DNA from: RYN-230 sp963723595 | GTDB taxonomy: Bacteria; Actinomycetota; Actinomycetes; Streptosporangiales; Streptosporangiaceae | NCBI GenBank assembly: GCA_963723595.1 | Contig: CAVRRQ010000002.1 | Span: 496,001-560,000 of the forward strand | DNA: 64,000 nt | Reading direction: 5' to 3' | Shown here: piece by piece, positions 27,312 through 37,040 of the stretch | Layout: each line of letters opens with the position of its first letter | Numbering within the stretch: the stretch's first letter is position 1 | Position numbers and translations under genes: made by a program | The notes under the pieces: model-generated | What the model saw: only the letters and a program-made list of their open reading frames with translations | Database searches by the model: none | What the model was told of the DNA's origin: nothing

Positions 27312-28382
27312 TCATCCCGGCGGGGGACCGCCCAGCTCGCGGAACGCGCCGCGCAGGTCGGCGGCGGACACGGTGGTGAGATCGGCGGCGCTCGCGTCCT
27401 CGTCCAGATCCGCCACGCGCAGGTCCCGGGCCGCGCAGGCCCGCTCGAACAGGCTGCGGGCGAACCGGCCGTTGCCCAGCTCGTCGATCTGCCCGCGGGC
27501 GGCCGCGGCGCCGAAGATCTCGCCGAGGACCGGCAGCGCGTCCGGCTCGAACGTGTCCCCGTGCTGCTCCGCGATCACGCCCGCGATCTTGCACAGCTCA
27601 TCGGGTGAATAGCTGGGGAACCCGATCCGCACGCTGAACCGGGACGCGAGCCCGGGGTTGCTGCGCAGGAACCGGTCCATGTCCGCCGGATAGCCGGCCA
27701 GCACGATGACCAGCCGGTCACGATCGTCCTCGGCCCGCTTCAGCAGCGTGGCCACGGCCTCGGAGCCGTAGGCGTCGCCGCCCGAATAGCCGGCGTTGTA
27801 CAGCGAATAGGCCTCGTCGATGAACAGGACCCCGCCCAGCGCGGAGTCGATCAGCTTCCCGGTCTTGATCGCCGTGGAGCCCAGATGCTCCCCGACCAGG
27901 TCAGCCCGGTGCGCCTCGATCACCTCGGGACGGACCAGCAGGCCCAGGGCGGTGAAGATGCGGCCGAGGATCCTGGCCACCGTGGTCTTGCCCGTGCCGG
28001 GCGGCCCGGTGAACACGAAGTGCCGGACCGGGGGCTGGCTGGACAGGCCCTGCCGTTCCCGCAGCCGGGCCACCCTCAGCTGGGCCGCGATCTCGTGCAC
28101 CTGCCGCTTGACCGGCTCCAGGCCGACCAGCTCGTCCAGCTCGGCGAGCGCGCTCTCCAGGGTCGGCGCCTGGCTGTAGCCGCGGAACCGGGCGGTGAGC
28201 TCGGCCCCGGCCCGCTCCAGGTCGGCCGCCTCCAGGGTGACCAGCTCGGTGGAGGACGGCTCCGCGCCGTCGGCCATGATCCGGACGTCCCGGGCCCGCC
28301 CGGCCTTCTCCAGCAGGCTGCGCACGAACCGGCCGTTGCCGAGCTCATCGGCGAGCCTGCGGCGGCCGACGTCCTCCATCAT
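27312..28382 (-). CDS. CbxX/CfqX-type AAA+ ATPase, C-terminal module of a double AAA+ protein
   Basis: The first 35 residues (RRLADELGNGRFVRSLLEKA) are the lid of the preceding AAA+ module, not a natural N-terminus. Then follows a full CbbX/SpoVK-like module: GPPGTGKTT (Walker A), GGVLFIDEAYSL (Walker B), AEDDRDRLVIVLAGY, ASRFSV (Arg finger) and its own lid LGNGRFARSLFERA. The two genes read as one protein if a single extra G near 28398 is removed: ...DARPALWRMMEDVG. A remodelling or chaperone role is inferred from the family; no substrate is apparent. Confidence 0.8.
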   Translation of the reverse strand: MMEDVGRRRLADELGNGRFVRSLLEKAGRARDVRIMADGAEPSSTELVTLEAADLERAGAELTARFRGYSQAPTLESALAELDELVGLEPVKRQVHEIAAQLRVARLRERQGLSSQPPVRHFVFTGPPGTGKTTVARILGRIFTALGLLVRPEVIEAHRADLVGEHLGSTAIKTGKLIDSALGGVLFIDEAYSLYNAGYSGGDAYGSEAVATLLKRAEDDRDRLVIVLAGYPADMDRFLRSNPGLASRFSVRIGFPSYSPDELCKIAGVIAEQHGDTFEPDALPVLGEIFGAAAARGQIDELGNGRFARSLFERACAARDLRVADLDEDASAADLTTVSAADLRGAFRELGGPPPG

Positions 28383-29812
28383 CCGCCACAGCGCCGGGCC
28401 GCGCGTCGGCGTCGAGAATCTCGCCGCGCTGCTCCAGGTAGAGCTCGGCGAGGGCCATCAGCTCGGCGGGAGAGTAGGTGGGGAACTTCACCCGGAGCCC
28501 GAACCGGGAGTTCAGGCCGGGGTTGCTGGCCAGGAACCCCTCCATCTGCTTCTCGTACCCGGCCAGGATGATGATGAGCTCGGTCCGGTCGTCCTCGGCC
28601 CGTTTCAGCAGCGCCTGGATCGCCTCGTGGCCGAACCGGTCGCCCTGCCCTTCGCTGTCGTTCACCAGGCTGTACGCCTCGTCGATGAACAGGACCCCGC
28701 CGAGCGCGCTGTTCACCAGCTCGTTCGTCTTGATCGCGGTGGCCCCGAGGTACTCGCCCACGAGGTCGGCCCGCTGCGCTTCCACCACTACCGGGGTGTC
28801 GAGCAGGCCGAAGGCGTAGAAGATCTTCGCGACGACCCGGGCCACCGAGGTCTTCCCGGTGCCGGGCGGCCCCAGGAAGACGAAGTGCTGCATGGGCTTC
28901 TCCGCCCCGTACCCCGCCATCACCCGGCGGCGGGCGGCTTCGACGGACGCGGTGATCTGCCGGATCTGATCCTTGACCGAGGTGAGGCCGATCATGTTGT
29001 CGAGCTCGGCCATGGCTTCCGCGACCGTGATCTCCGGTGGCTGCGGCTCGCCGCTGGCCCGGTCCCGGGCGGTCGCGCCCTCGGCCGGGCGCACCGAGCC
29101 CTCGGCCGTCTGCACCACCCGGGACACCTCGGCGGGCCGGGCCGGGCGGCCGCTCGCCGCAGCCGGAGGCCGGCCAGCCGGCCGGGCCGCCATCGCCGGG
29201 CCGCCGGGCCGCTGCGGAGCGGCGAGCGCGCCGGAGCGGCCCTGCTGGCGGCTGAGCGCCCGGGCTTCCTGCTGCGACTTGCCCATCCGCCAGACGATCA
29301 CGGCGAGGCCCAGGGCCCAGGCGATCGCGTAGCTGATCACCAGCCGGCCGGGCGCCAGCCACCAGGCCAGCATGGCGCGGCGGCAGGGCCCAGAGCTGGG
29401 CCCAGGCCACCGTCCGGCAGGGCACGTAACGGCGGGACAGCAGCCGGCAGGTGCGAGGCGGCCGCCGCCGCGCAGGGCAGCAGCAGCGAGCGGCACGATG
29501 CCGGAACTGAACCGGCCGACCACCGCGGCGATGGTCAGGATCGCCACCAGGCCCCAGGCCGCGACGAACACCGACGCCACCCACGACCGGTGCCCCCGCC
29601 AGATCGCCACGGGACCGTAGATGAGGGCCGCGAGCAGGAACAGATCCCAGAAGCGTGACGCCCAGGCTCAGGGCCAGCACGACGATGATCAACACGGCCA
29701 GGACCAGGAGGATCTTCACTGGCAGCGAAGCCGCGCGGACGGCTTGGCGCACCCGCGCCAGCCCTTCCTGGGCCATTCGCCTGCCAGGCAGGGATCCGTC
29801 CTCCGGCCGCAT
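28345..29812 (-). CDS. Membrane-anchored AAA+ ATPase, N-terminal module of the double AAA+ protein
   Basis: Begins at ATG 29812 with a basic lead and a hydrophobic helix (LPVKILLVLAVLIIVVLALS). Near 29655 the frame changes and hydrophobic segments continue as LFLLAALIYGP and VASVFVAAWGLVAILTIAAVV; another break may lie near 29450. A Pro/Ala/Arg linker leads to a CbbX-like AAA+ module with GPPGTGKTS, GGVLFIDEAYSL, AEDDRTELIIILAGY and NSRFGL. The frame is lost again at about 28398, which separates it from the second module. The intact protein would be about 830 residues with several membrane helices. Confidence 0.7.
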
Positions 29813-30168
29813 CTTGCTCCCTCGTGCCGTTCCTTGTATAGCGCATTACCACGCGCTTACAGCGACACACAACCAGATACCGGCAGAGAATGGCCAGGCC
29901 AGATTCTGCCGGGCCGGCGCCAGCCGCAGCCCTAGCGGGCCAGCGCTCTAGCCGGGCGCCGACCCTGCCAGGGTAATGGCCAGTTCGGGGGGCATGCCTT
30001 TCCGGCACCCCCCGAGACAGCCCCGAAAACCTTCTGACCTGGTCGTTCATGAAGTACGGAACCTGCTAAGCAGGACATACATGCCCGCCGCCGGCCGCAC
30101 GGTCTATGCGGCACGGCGCTGCCGCGCAGCCGCGTCCGGGCCGCGGCGTGGGTCCCGGCCGCCCTCCG
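29813..30168. other. 356-bp gap, no gene seen
   Basis: AT-richer around 29835-29885, likely the promoter zone of the AAA+ gene; TATACA on the minus strand near 29840 is a possible -10. The rest, up to the GvpL/F-like stop, shows no coding character. Confidence 0.4.
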
Positions 30169-30920
30169 TCAGGCGTTGAGCTGGTCCACGAACGAGTAGG
30201 GCGGCCACGGGCCGTTGAGGTCGGCCCGTACCCCGGCGCGCGCACCGGCCAGCGCGTGCGCGGCGGCCAGGAACTCGGCGGCGCGGTCGCCCCGCAGGAG
30301 ATAGGCGGCGTTGAGGAGCATGTAGCTCCGGACCGCGGACGTAGCGCGGGTCCACGGCCGGCTGCCGCTGCGAGGCGTCGGCGATGTCCGCGAGCACCCA
30401 GTCGATCGTGTCCGCGAGCGTGTCGGCCCCGTCCTGCTGGTCGGCCGGGCCGTACACCTGGACCCCCCATTCCACCGTGTCCCGGAAGCGGGCCAGCAGG
30501 CCGGCGAACTCGCCGCGGCGGCGGGCCAGCAGGGCGCGGACCGTGTCGTCGTCGGGGTAGACGGTGGCCAGCCGGAGCGGCAGCACCGGGCCGCCGCCCG
30601 CAGCGGCCCGGGCGATGACCTGATGGTGCGCCCGGCCGACCCGCTCGATGTTGTCCAGGCCCCCCAGCAGGCTGGCCAGGGCATCCTCGCCGAAAGCCCG
30701 CGCGTCGACCGAGCCCGACGACCGCGGCGAGGCCCGCATCGGCCACGACGCGGACCCGCTCCCCGCCGACGCCGGAGAGCCCGGCGAACTCGCGCGGCCC
30801 CCGGTCATCAGTGATGGCGTACACCCAGACCACCCGGTTGCCCGCCTGGGCGGCCAGCCGGAGCGAATCCGGTCCGGATCGCGCCGCCAGACCACGGCCA
30901 GACATCGTCTTCACAGCCAT
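30169..30920 (-). pseudogene. GvpL/GvpF-family gas-vesicle-type protein, frame broken twice
   Basis: Read through three frames, the region gives one GvpL/F protein of about 250 residues: VVWVYAITDDRGPREFAGL, then (after a shift near 30712) SVDARAFGEDALASLL, VLPLRLATVYPDDDTV and FRDTVEWGVQVYG, then (after a shift near 30338) RSYMLLNAAYLLRGD and the family end LNGPWPPYSFVDQL. ATG 30920 has GGAGGAGTGCA upstream. No gvpA or other gas-vesicle gene is in the window, so it is an orphan here. Pseudogene or sequence error cannot be told apart. Confidence 0.75.
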
Positions 30921-31245
30921 TGCACTCCTCCTCGGGCCGGCCCCCTGGCCGCGTGGCGCAGGCGCCCGGCGGGATGAGAAGACCGGGCTCCTGGAGTTGA
31001 CGGGCACAAGGCCCACAGGACTAACGGAATTCAGGCCCGTAAGGTTCGCGGTCTTGGCCACCGGACGGAAGACGGGCACGCGCCACGCACCTCACCGGCG
31101 CCAGGCTCCCCTGGCTGGGCACCGAGCCCGCCTCCCTCCGTCCCGAGTCTGCCGCTCCCCGCTCGCCTGGGCCGCCGGACCCGCGACAGATCATGGATCC
31201 GTAATCTGGGCCGCCGTGACCGGCAGCGCCGCCCGCCGCTGGGCC
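30921..31245. other. 325-bp gap, no gene seen
   Basis: Lies between the ArsR-type regulator stop and the GvpL/F-like start, both on the minus strand. It should hold the promoter of the latter. Nothing else is recognised. Confidence 0.4.
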
Positions 31246-32215
31246 TCACCGGCGCCGCGGGGCTTCGACCAGGACGTCACCAGCGGCCGTCCGGTAGTAC
31301 AGGACCGACCGGCCGGCCTGCCGGTGCTGGATCAGGCCGGCGTCGCGCAGGACTTTGAGCTGGCGGTCCACCGACCCCAGGCCCTGGCCGGTCAGCCCGG
31401 CGAGCTGCGTGGTGCTCTTCGGGGTGCCGAGCAGCCCGAGGACCCGGGCCCGCGCAGGACCGAGCAGTGCCGCCAGGGTGCCGGGCACCGGCGCGCCGCC
31501 CGCCTCGGCCAGCAGTCCCGAACACGGGTACATGACGGCGTAGCGGTGCGGCGGATCCCAGGCCACCCAGCCGTGGGCCGCCGTGACCGGGACGAAGAAC
31601 AGGCGCGACCCGCGATCTGCCGGGGTGGGTTGTCATACGCGTTGATCTGCAGGCGTCCCTCTCCCAGCCAGCGCATTCCCGGCCGCATGCCGTCCAGGGC
31701 GGCGGCCCAGCCGCCGCGGCTCAGCTGGGCTGTACGGGCCACGACGTCGGCCTCGAGGATGCGCCGCCGGCGCGGCCAGTAGGGCAAAACCGATTCCGTC
31801 CACACCCAGGCCAGCAGGTCAGCGGCGCGCTCCGCGAGATCGTCCCTGATCAGCTGCTCCTGGAGCGGCCCGCCCGCGGGCATGGCCAGGTCCGCCCGCA
31901 CCGCGCCGGGCGGTATCTCCCGGATCCGGGCCAGCTCATCCTCAAAGGTCACTTCCCCCTCGCCCGCGGGCGCCCGGGTCATGATGTCCGCGATCCAGGT
32001 GCGCCGCAGCGCGGCGCGGATGAGCAGGCGGTGATCGGGTCACCGGCCAGCCGTTCCCGGTAGCGCGGCTGGTGGGAATCGAGCCAGGCCCGCTCGGCCG
32101 GGTGGGCGGCCACGCCCCGCTCCAGAGTGATGAGGCTCGCGGTGGTTTCGGCCAGCGGCGACAGCACGAACCGGCTTCCGGCAAGCGTGTCGGCATTGAC
32201 CCGCCACCAGCCCAT
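31246..32215 (-). pseudogene. ArsR-type (winged-helix) transcriptional regulator, frame broken twice
   Basis: A DUF5937-like N-terminal domain starts MGWWRVNADTLAGSRFVLSP, continues after a shift near 32025 as LIRAALRRTWIADIMTR and ARTAQLSRGGWAAALDGMRP, and after a second shift near 31612 as RLFFVPVTAAHGWVAWDPP with the C-terminal winged helix TPKSTTQLAGLTGQGLGSVD and GRSVLYY. Together these give about 322 residues, normal for this regulator class in Streptomyces and relatives. The target genes are unknown. All pieces are well conserved, so the breaks are recent or artefactual. Confidence 0.75.
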
Positions 32216-32272
32216 GGTTTCGCCTCCCCGCGAAACATTAACGTCCGCGGGCTCGGCGGCGGCCCATGTGAA

Positions 32273-32317
32273 CGAGTAAGCGGGCAGCGAGGCTAACGCC
32301 TGCTGCCCGCTTGCTCG
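32273..32317 (-). terminator. Terminator of nrdJ
   Basis: A 16-bp inverted repeat with one mismatch (arms around AAGCGGGCAGC and GCTGCCCGCTT) begins 17 bp after the nrdJ stop. It separates nrdJ from the regulator gene on the same strand. Confidence 0.8.
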
Positions 32318-32333
32318 GGTAACTCCGCTGTTC

Positions 32334-35300
32334 CTAGCTGCAGCCGCTGGTCGCGCCGCAGCCTTCGCAGACGTAGCAGCTGCCGGCCGGGCGCATCTTG
32401 GTACCGCAGGTCAGGCACAGCGGGGCGTCCGCGGTGCGGCCTTGCTGCGCCTCGATCAGCTCGGTGGAGCTGTGCGGCTGGTATGGCTCGGCGTTCCCAG
32501 ATGACTCCGGCCGCTCTTCGGACCGGCCCTGGGGCCGCTCCACGGGCGCAGACTGGGCCATCTCGCCCGGGTCCTGCTCTTCGGCCAGCGCCGTCGGGTC
32601 CTCGCCGGCCAGCTGGGCGGTCCGCTCGCTGGCGGACAGGATGCCCATCTCGGCGCGGGTGTCGTAGGGCAGGTGATCCAGGGCCAGCCGGCGGAACACG
32701 TAGTCCAGCACCGAGCTGGCGATCCGGATGTCCGGGTCGTCGGTGATGCCGGCCGGCTCGAAGCGCATGTTGGTGAACTTCTCCACCCACTTCTCCAGCG
32801 GGACGCCGTACTGGAGGCTGATGGAGATCGCCATCGAGAACGCGTCCATCACGCCCGCCAGGGTGGACCCCTGCTTGCCGAGCTTCAGGAAGAGCTCGCC
32901 CACGCCGTCGTCCGGGTACTTGGACGCCGTCATGTAACCCTCGGCGCCGGCCACCGAGAAGCTGGTCACCGACGCGGTGCGGTTCTTCGGCAGCCGCCTG
33001 CGCACCGGCCGGACCTCGTGCGGGGTGGCCGCGGGCTCCGCCGCCGCGGCGGCCGGCTTCTTCCGGGCGTCGGACAATGGCTGGCCGACCTTGCAGTTGT
33101 CCCGGTAGACGGCTAGGGCCTTGAGCCCGAGGTTCCAGCCCTCCGTGTAAATGGACTCGATGTCTTCGACCGTGGCCGACTCGGGCAGGTTCACCGTCTT
33201 CGAGATGGCCCCACTTAGCGCGGGCTGTACCGCGGCCATCATCCGCACATGGCCCATTGGGCCGATGGCCCGCTCCCCCATGGCGCAGTCGAAGACGTCG
33301 TAGTGCTCCGGGCGGAGGCCAGGCGCATCGACGACATGACCATGCTCGCCGATGTACTCGACGATCGCCTCCACCTGCTCCGGCTGGTAGCCGAGGTTCT
33401 TGAGCGCGCGGGGCACCGTCTGGTTGACGATCTGCATGGAGCCGCCGCCGACTAGCTTCTTGAACTTGACCAGAGCCAGGTCAGGCTCCACGCCGGTGGT
33501 GTCGCAGTCCATCATCAGGCCGATGGTGTTGTGACTCACCATGCCGTTGGCCACGTAGGTCACGTTGTCCGGAACGGACAGGTCATATGTGGGCTGGATG
33601 CCGCCGTCTTCGTTACTCGCCACGCGCTCGAAGAGGTAGTCGAGCGCATGTCCGAGCTGCGAATCCAGGGTCTCCGCGAACAGTCGGCGGGCCAGCATCC
33701 GGGGAACCCCGCCCGTCTTCCTGATTGACTGCTGCACGGCGTCGCGTGCGGCATGTCCGGCCGGGACCAGGCTCATCCAGGCGTCCCCGGGCAGGTAAAC
33801 GTAATCCTTCTTGGCGGAGAGAACCGGCTCCTGGGCCACCATCAGCTTCGACTTGCGCTCGCCGATGAATCCGACCATCTCATCGAAGTTCAGCGCGTGA
33901 TCGACATTACGCAGCCGCACCTGGAGGATGTCGCCGCCCCACCCGCTGGTAGTCCGCCTGGTGGTTGCAGCCAGGCCAAGGGCGAGCAGAAGGGTGCGCG
34001 TTTCCGCAGCGAAGGACTCGTGCGCCGGCGAGATGCTCGGCACGCCGTCCAGGACGGTCCCGTCGGCCTCGAACAGCCCGCGCAGGAATGCCCCGTAGAC
34101 GGCAGGGTCGTTGGCCTCCAGGATCGCGGACGGAACCCGGGGAACCCATCCCTTGCCGACATGATCAGCCTCGGGCAGGGTCTTCGCGAAGCCCGCCGCT
34201 TGCCACCACCGGGCCAGCCGCACGGACTGCAGCGTCAGCTCCCGGTATCCCTCCTGCTGAGTGACCACGGGAGCCAGGCCGAACAATTCCTTGCTGAGCA
34301 CGCCGAGCCGTTCCGCGACGTCAAGGTCGCTGTCTGCGACACACAGCCGAATGCCCTTCGCGTGCAGGCTGCCATCGCCCATGAAATACCCGGCAAGCTC
34401 GGCCAGGTCCGCGGTCACTTCATCGGGCACCTGCAGGTTCCGGTCGCCGACGTAGTAGGCCTGATCGAGCACGGGGAGCGGCACCCGCCGGGGCTCGCCG
34501 GGGAGGCTCCCCATCTGCAGCGGCAGCACGTCGCCAGGGGCGATGTCGGCGAGTCGCTTCCATACCCAGGCACCGGACTGCGCATCGACGATCTTGACTC
34601 GGTGGGTCAACGTGCCCTGGATGGCGTATCCACCCTCGGTGCGGATCGCCCGGGTGGGCTCCTCGCCATTCACGAAGAACTTCGTTGCCCGCCGTGGCCC
34701 CTCATCTGTGGAGACCATGAGGTCGAGATCCTGCCAGCGGTCACCGTAAACATCGCCCAGCTCTGCGAGCCGGACCAGTCCGCGATCCGTGCTGACCAGG
34801 GTGTCCCCGGTGAGGCAGCCGGTCGGCGCCAGCAGCGAGGCCTGCGCGTTCCGGTAGCCGTTCTTCTCCCCGAGCGCCACGCACTTGTCCCAGGCCTGGT
34901 TGGCGGCGGTGAGGATCTCCTCGTCCATCCCGCCCATGCCCCGGATCTTGCTGCTGGCCTCGGCGTGCTTGCGCATGACCCGCTTGTGCGCGGTCGCGTT
35001 CCGCTCGTAGCCGTCGTAAGGCCCGACCACCGCCGCGAGCTCCGCGGACCGGCGGTAGGCCGTCCCGGTCATCAGGGAGGTGATGGCCGCCGCGATGGCC
35101 CGCCCGCCGTCGGAGTCGTAGGCATGGCCCGTCGCCATCAGCAGCGCGCCGAGGTTGGCGTAGCCGATCCCCAGCTGCCGGTACGCCCGGGTGGTCTCGG
35201 TGATCTTCTCGGTCGGGAAGTCCGCGAAGCAGATGGAGATGTCCATGGCCGTGATGATCAGCTCGGTGATCTGCCGGAATCGGTCCACCGCGAAGGTGTC

Positions 35301-36464
35301 GTCCTCCCGCAGGAACTTGAGCAGGTTGATGCTGGCCAGGTTGCACGAGGAGTTGTCCAGGTGCACGTATTCGCTGCACGGGTTGCTGGCGGTGATCCGG
35401 CCCGACTCGGGGCAGGTGTGCCAGTCGTTGATCGTGCCGTCGTACTGGATCCCGGGGTCCGCGCAGGCCCAGGCCGCCTGGGCCATCTTGCGGAACAGGG
35501 CCCGGGCGTCCACCGTCTCGACCGTCTCCCCGGTCAGCCGCGCGGCCAGGTCGAACTTGGCGTCCCGCTCGACCGCCCGCATGAACTCGTCGGAGACCCG
35601 GACCGAGTTGTTGGCGTTCTGGTACTGGACGCTCGCGATGTCCTTGCCACCCAGGTCCATGTCGAACCCGGCGTCGCGGAGAACCCGGACCTTCTCCTCC
35701 TCGCGCAGCTTGGTCTCGATGAACTCCTCCACGTCGGGGTGATCGACGTCGAGGACGACCATCTTCGCGGCCCGGCGGGTGGCCCCGCCGGACTTGATGG
35801 TGCCGGCCGAGGCGTCCGCACCGCGCATGAAGGAGACCGGGCCGCTGGCCGTGCCGCCGGAGGAGAGCAGCTCCTTGGAGGACCGGATCCGGGACAGGTT
35901 TACCCCGGCACCGGAGCCGCCCTTGAAGATCAGCCCCTCCTCCTTGTACCAGTCCAGGATCGAGTCCATCGTGTCGTCAACCGCCAGGATGAAGCACGCC
36001 GAGACCTGCTGCGGGGAGTTGGTCCCGACGTTGAACCAGACCGGGGAGTTGAAGGCGAAGATCTGGTGGATGAGCGCGTAGGTGAGCTCGTGATCGAAGA
36101 TCTCGGCATCGCGGGGGCTGGCGAAGTACCCGTTCTCGCGGCCCGCGGCCACGTACTTCCCGACCACGCGGTTGACCAGCTGCTTGAGGCTCCACTCGCG
36201 CTCCGGCGTGCCGGCCGCGCCACGGAAGTACTTGGTGGTGACGATGTTGGCGGCGTTCACGGACCAGAAGTCCGGGAATTCGACACCACGCTGCTCGAAG
36301 TTGACGGTGCCGTCCCGCCAGTTGGTCATGACGACATCGCGGCGTTCCCAGGTAACCTCGTCGTACGGGTGCACGCCCTCCCGGGTGTGAATCCGCCCGA
36401 TCGTGAGCCCCTTGCGCGAATTCTTGCCCCCACGAGGCGTGGATCCGCTCACCGTCTCCGTCAT
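32334..36464 (-). CDS. nrdJ: B12-dependent class II ribonucleotide reductase, with intein
   Basis: Reduces ribonucleotides to deoxyribonucleotides using adenosylcobalamin. The radical site is N-P-C-S-E, with the redox Cys pair in VSACFIL and SSCNLAS, and the C-terminus has a Cys-rich zinc-ribbon-like tail (CLTCG...CYVCEGCG). The precursor is 1376 residues; removal of the intein (residues 550-979) leaves 946, the normal NrdJ size, and rejoins the substrate loop LAPTG-TIGLMMD. ATG 36464 has GGAAGGGGG upstream. nrdR lies 99 bp upstream on the same strand, so nrdR-nrdJ is one operon under NrdR control. Confidence 0.95.
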   Translation of the reverse strand: MTETVSGSTPRGGKNSRKGLTIGRIHTREGVHPYDEVTWERRDVVMTNWRDGTVNFEQRGVEFPDFWSVNAANIVTTKYFRGAAGTPEREWSLKQLVNRVVGKYVAAGRENGYFASPRDAEIFDHELTYALIHQIFAFNSPVWFNVGTNSPQQVSACFILAVDDTMDSILDWYKEEGLIFKGGSGAGVNLSRIRSSKELLSSGGTASGPVSFMRGADASAGTIKSGGATRRAAKMVVLDVDHPDVEEFIETKLREEEKVRVLRDAGFDMDLGGKDIASVQYQNANNSVRVSDEFMRAVERDAKFDLAARLTGETVETVDARALFRKMAQAAWACADPGIQYDGTINDWHTCPESGRITASNPCSEYVHLDNSSCNLASINLLKFLREDDTFAVDRFRQITELIITAMDISICFADFPTEKITETTRAYRQLGIGYANLGALLMATGHAYDSDGGRAIAAAITSLMTGTAYRRSAELAAVVGPYDGYERNATAHKRVMRKHAEASSKIRGMGGMDEEILTAANQAWDKCVALGEKNGYRNAQASLLAPTGCLTGDTLVSTDRGLVRLAELGDVYGDRWQDLDLMVSTDEGPRRATKFFVNGEEPTRAIRTEGGYAIQGTLTHRVKIVDAQSGAWVWKRLADIAPGDVLPLQMGSLPGEPRRVPLPVLDQAYYVGDRNLQVPDEVTADLAELAGYFMGDGSLHAKGIRLCVADSDLDVAERLGVLSKELFGLAPVVTQQEGYRELTLQSVRLARWWQAAGFAKTLPEADHVGKGWVPRVPSAILEANDPAVYGAFLRGLFEADGTVLDGVPSISPAHESFAAETRTLLLALGLAATTRRTTSGWGGDILQVRLRNVDHALNFDEMVGFIGERKSKLMVAQEPVLSAKKDYVYLPGDAWMSLVPAGHAARDAVQQSIRKTGGVPRMLARRLFAETLDSQLGHALDYLFERVASNEDGGIQPTYDLSVPDNVTYVANGMVSHNTIGLMMDCDTTGVEPDLALVKFKKLVGGGSMQIVNQTVPRALKNLGYQPEQVEAIVEYIGEHGHVVDAPGLRPEHYDVFDCAMGERAIGPMGHVRMMAAVQPALSGAISKTVNLPESATVEDIESIYTEGWNLGLKALAVYRDNCKVGQPLSDARKKPAAAAAEPAATPHEVRPVRRRLPKNRTASVTSFSVAGAEGYMTASKYPDDGVGELFLKLGKQGSTLAGVMDAFSMAISISLQYGVPLEKWVEKFTNMRFEPAGITDDPDIRIASSVLDYVFRRLALDHLPYDTRAEMGILSASERTAQLAGEDPTALAEEQDPGEMAQSAPVERPQGRSEERPESSGNAEPYQPHSSTELIEAQQGRTADAPLCLTCGTKMRPAGSCYVCEGCGATSGCS
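33528..34817 (-). other. Intein with LAGLIDADG homing endonuclease inside NrdJ
   Basis: Exactly 430 codons, in frame. The N-terminal splice block starts with Cys (CLTGDTLVSTDRG); block B is GTLTHRVKI; the dodecapeptide motifs are LAGYFMGDGS and LRGLFEADGT; the C-terminal block reads NVTYVANGMVSHN and ends in His-Asn, followed by Thr as the +1 extein residue. All residues needed for splicing are present, so it should be active. Insertion in the LAPTG/TIG active-site loop is a known intein site in ribonucleotide reductases. Confidence 0.93.
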
Positions 36465-36563
36465 GTCATTCCCCCTTCCGGGGTCCCCGCGGACCCCACA
36501 CGGGCCCGGCCAGGCCCATCCGTCGATGCAAAAACGAACCCGAACTCCGAACTCCACTCCTGA

Positions 36564-37040
36564 TCAGGAGCGCGGCGTCAGCACGCCTGCCTCCTGCCGC
36601 GCCGTGCGCAGCGCGGAAATCTCGTCCTCGAAATCAGTGAGCGACTCAAACCCCCGGTAGACCGAGGCGAACCGCAGGTAAGCCACTTCGTCCAGGTCAC
36701 GAAGCGGTCCGAGGATCGCCAGGCCCACCTCATGCGACGCGACCTCGCCCGCGCCCCGGGCCCGGATCGTGTCCTCGACCTGCTGGGCCAGGATCGCCAG
36801 CTGGTCTTCGGTGACCGGCCTGCCCTGGCAGGCCCGGCGGACCCCGTGAACGATCTTTTCGCGGGTGAACGGCTCGGTCGCGCCGCTGCGCTTGCCCACC
36901 ATCAGGATCACTGTCTCCTGGGTGGTGAAGCGCCGCCCGCACGCCGGGCACGACCTGCGACGGCGGATCGCAGCGCCATCATCGGCGGTCCTGCTGTCGA
37001 TGACACGACTCTCCGCGTTCTTGCAATACGGGCAGAACAC
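36564..37040 (-). CDS. nrdR: Transcriptional repressor NrdR
   Basis: Nucleotide-sensing repressor of ribonucleotide reductase genes. A zinc ribbon (Cys3-Pro-Tyr-Cys6 and Cys31-Pro-Ala-Cys34) is followed by the SCPACGRRFTTQETV DNA-binding segment and an ATP-cone (FTREKIVHGVRRACQ, YLRFASVYRGF). 158 residues, full length. The GTG start at 37040 has GGGAGG nearby. It precedes nrdJ in an operon, with a likely NrdR box in its own upstream region. Confidence 0.94.
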   Translation of the reverse strand: MFCPYCKNAESRVIDSRTADDGAAIRRRRSCPACGRRFTTQETVILMVGKRSGATEPFTREKIVHGVRRACQGRPVTEDQLAILAQQVEDTIRARGAGEVASHEVGLAILGPLRDLDEVAYLRFASVYRGFESLTDFEDEISALRTARQEAGVLTPRS

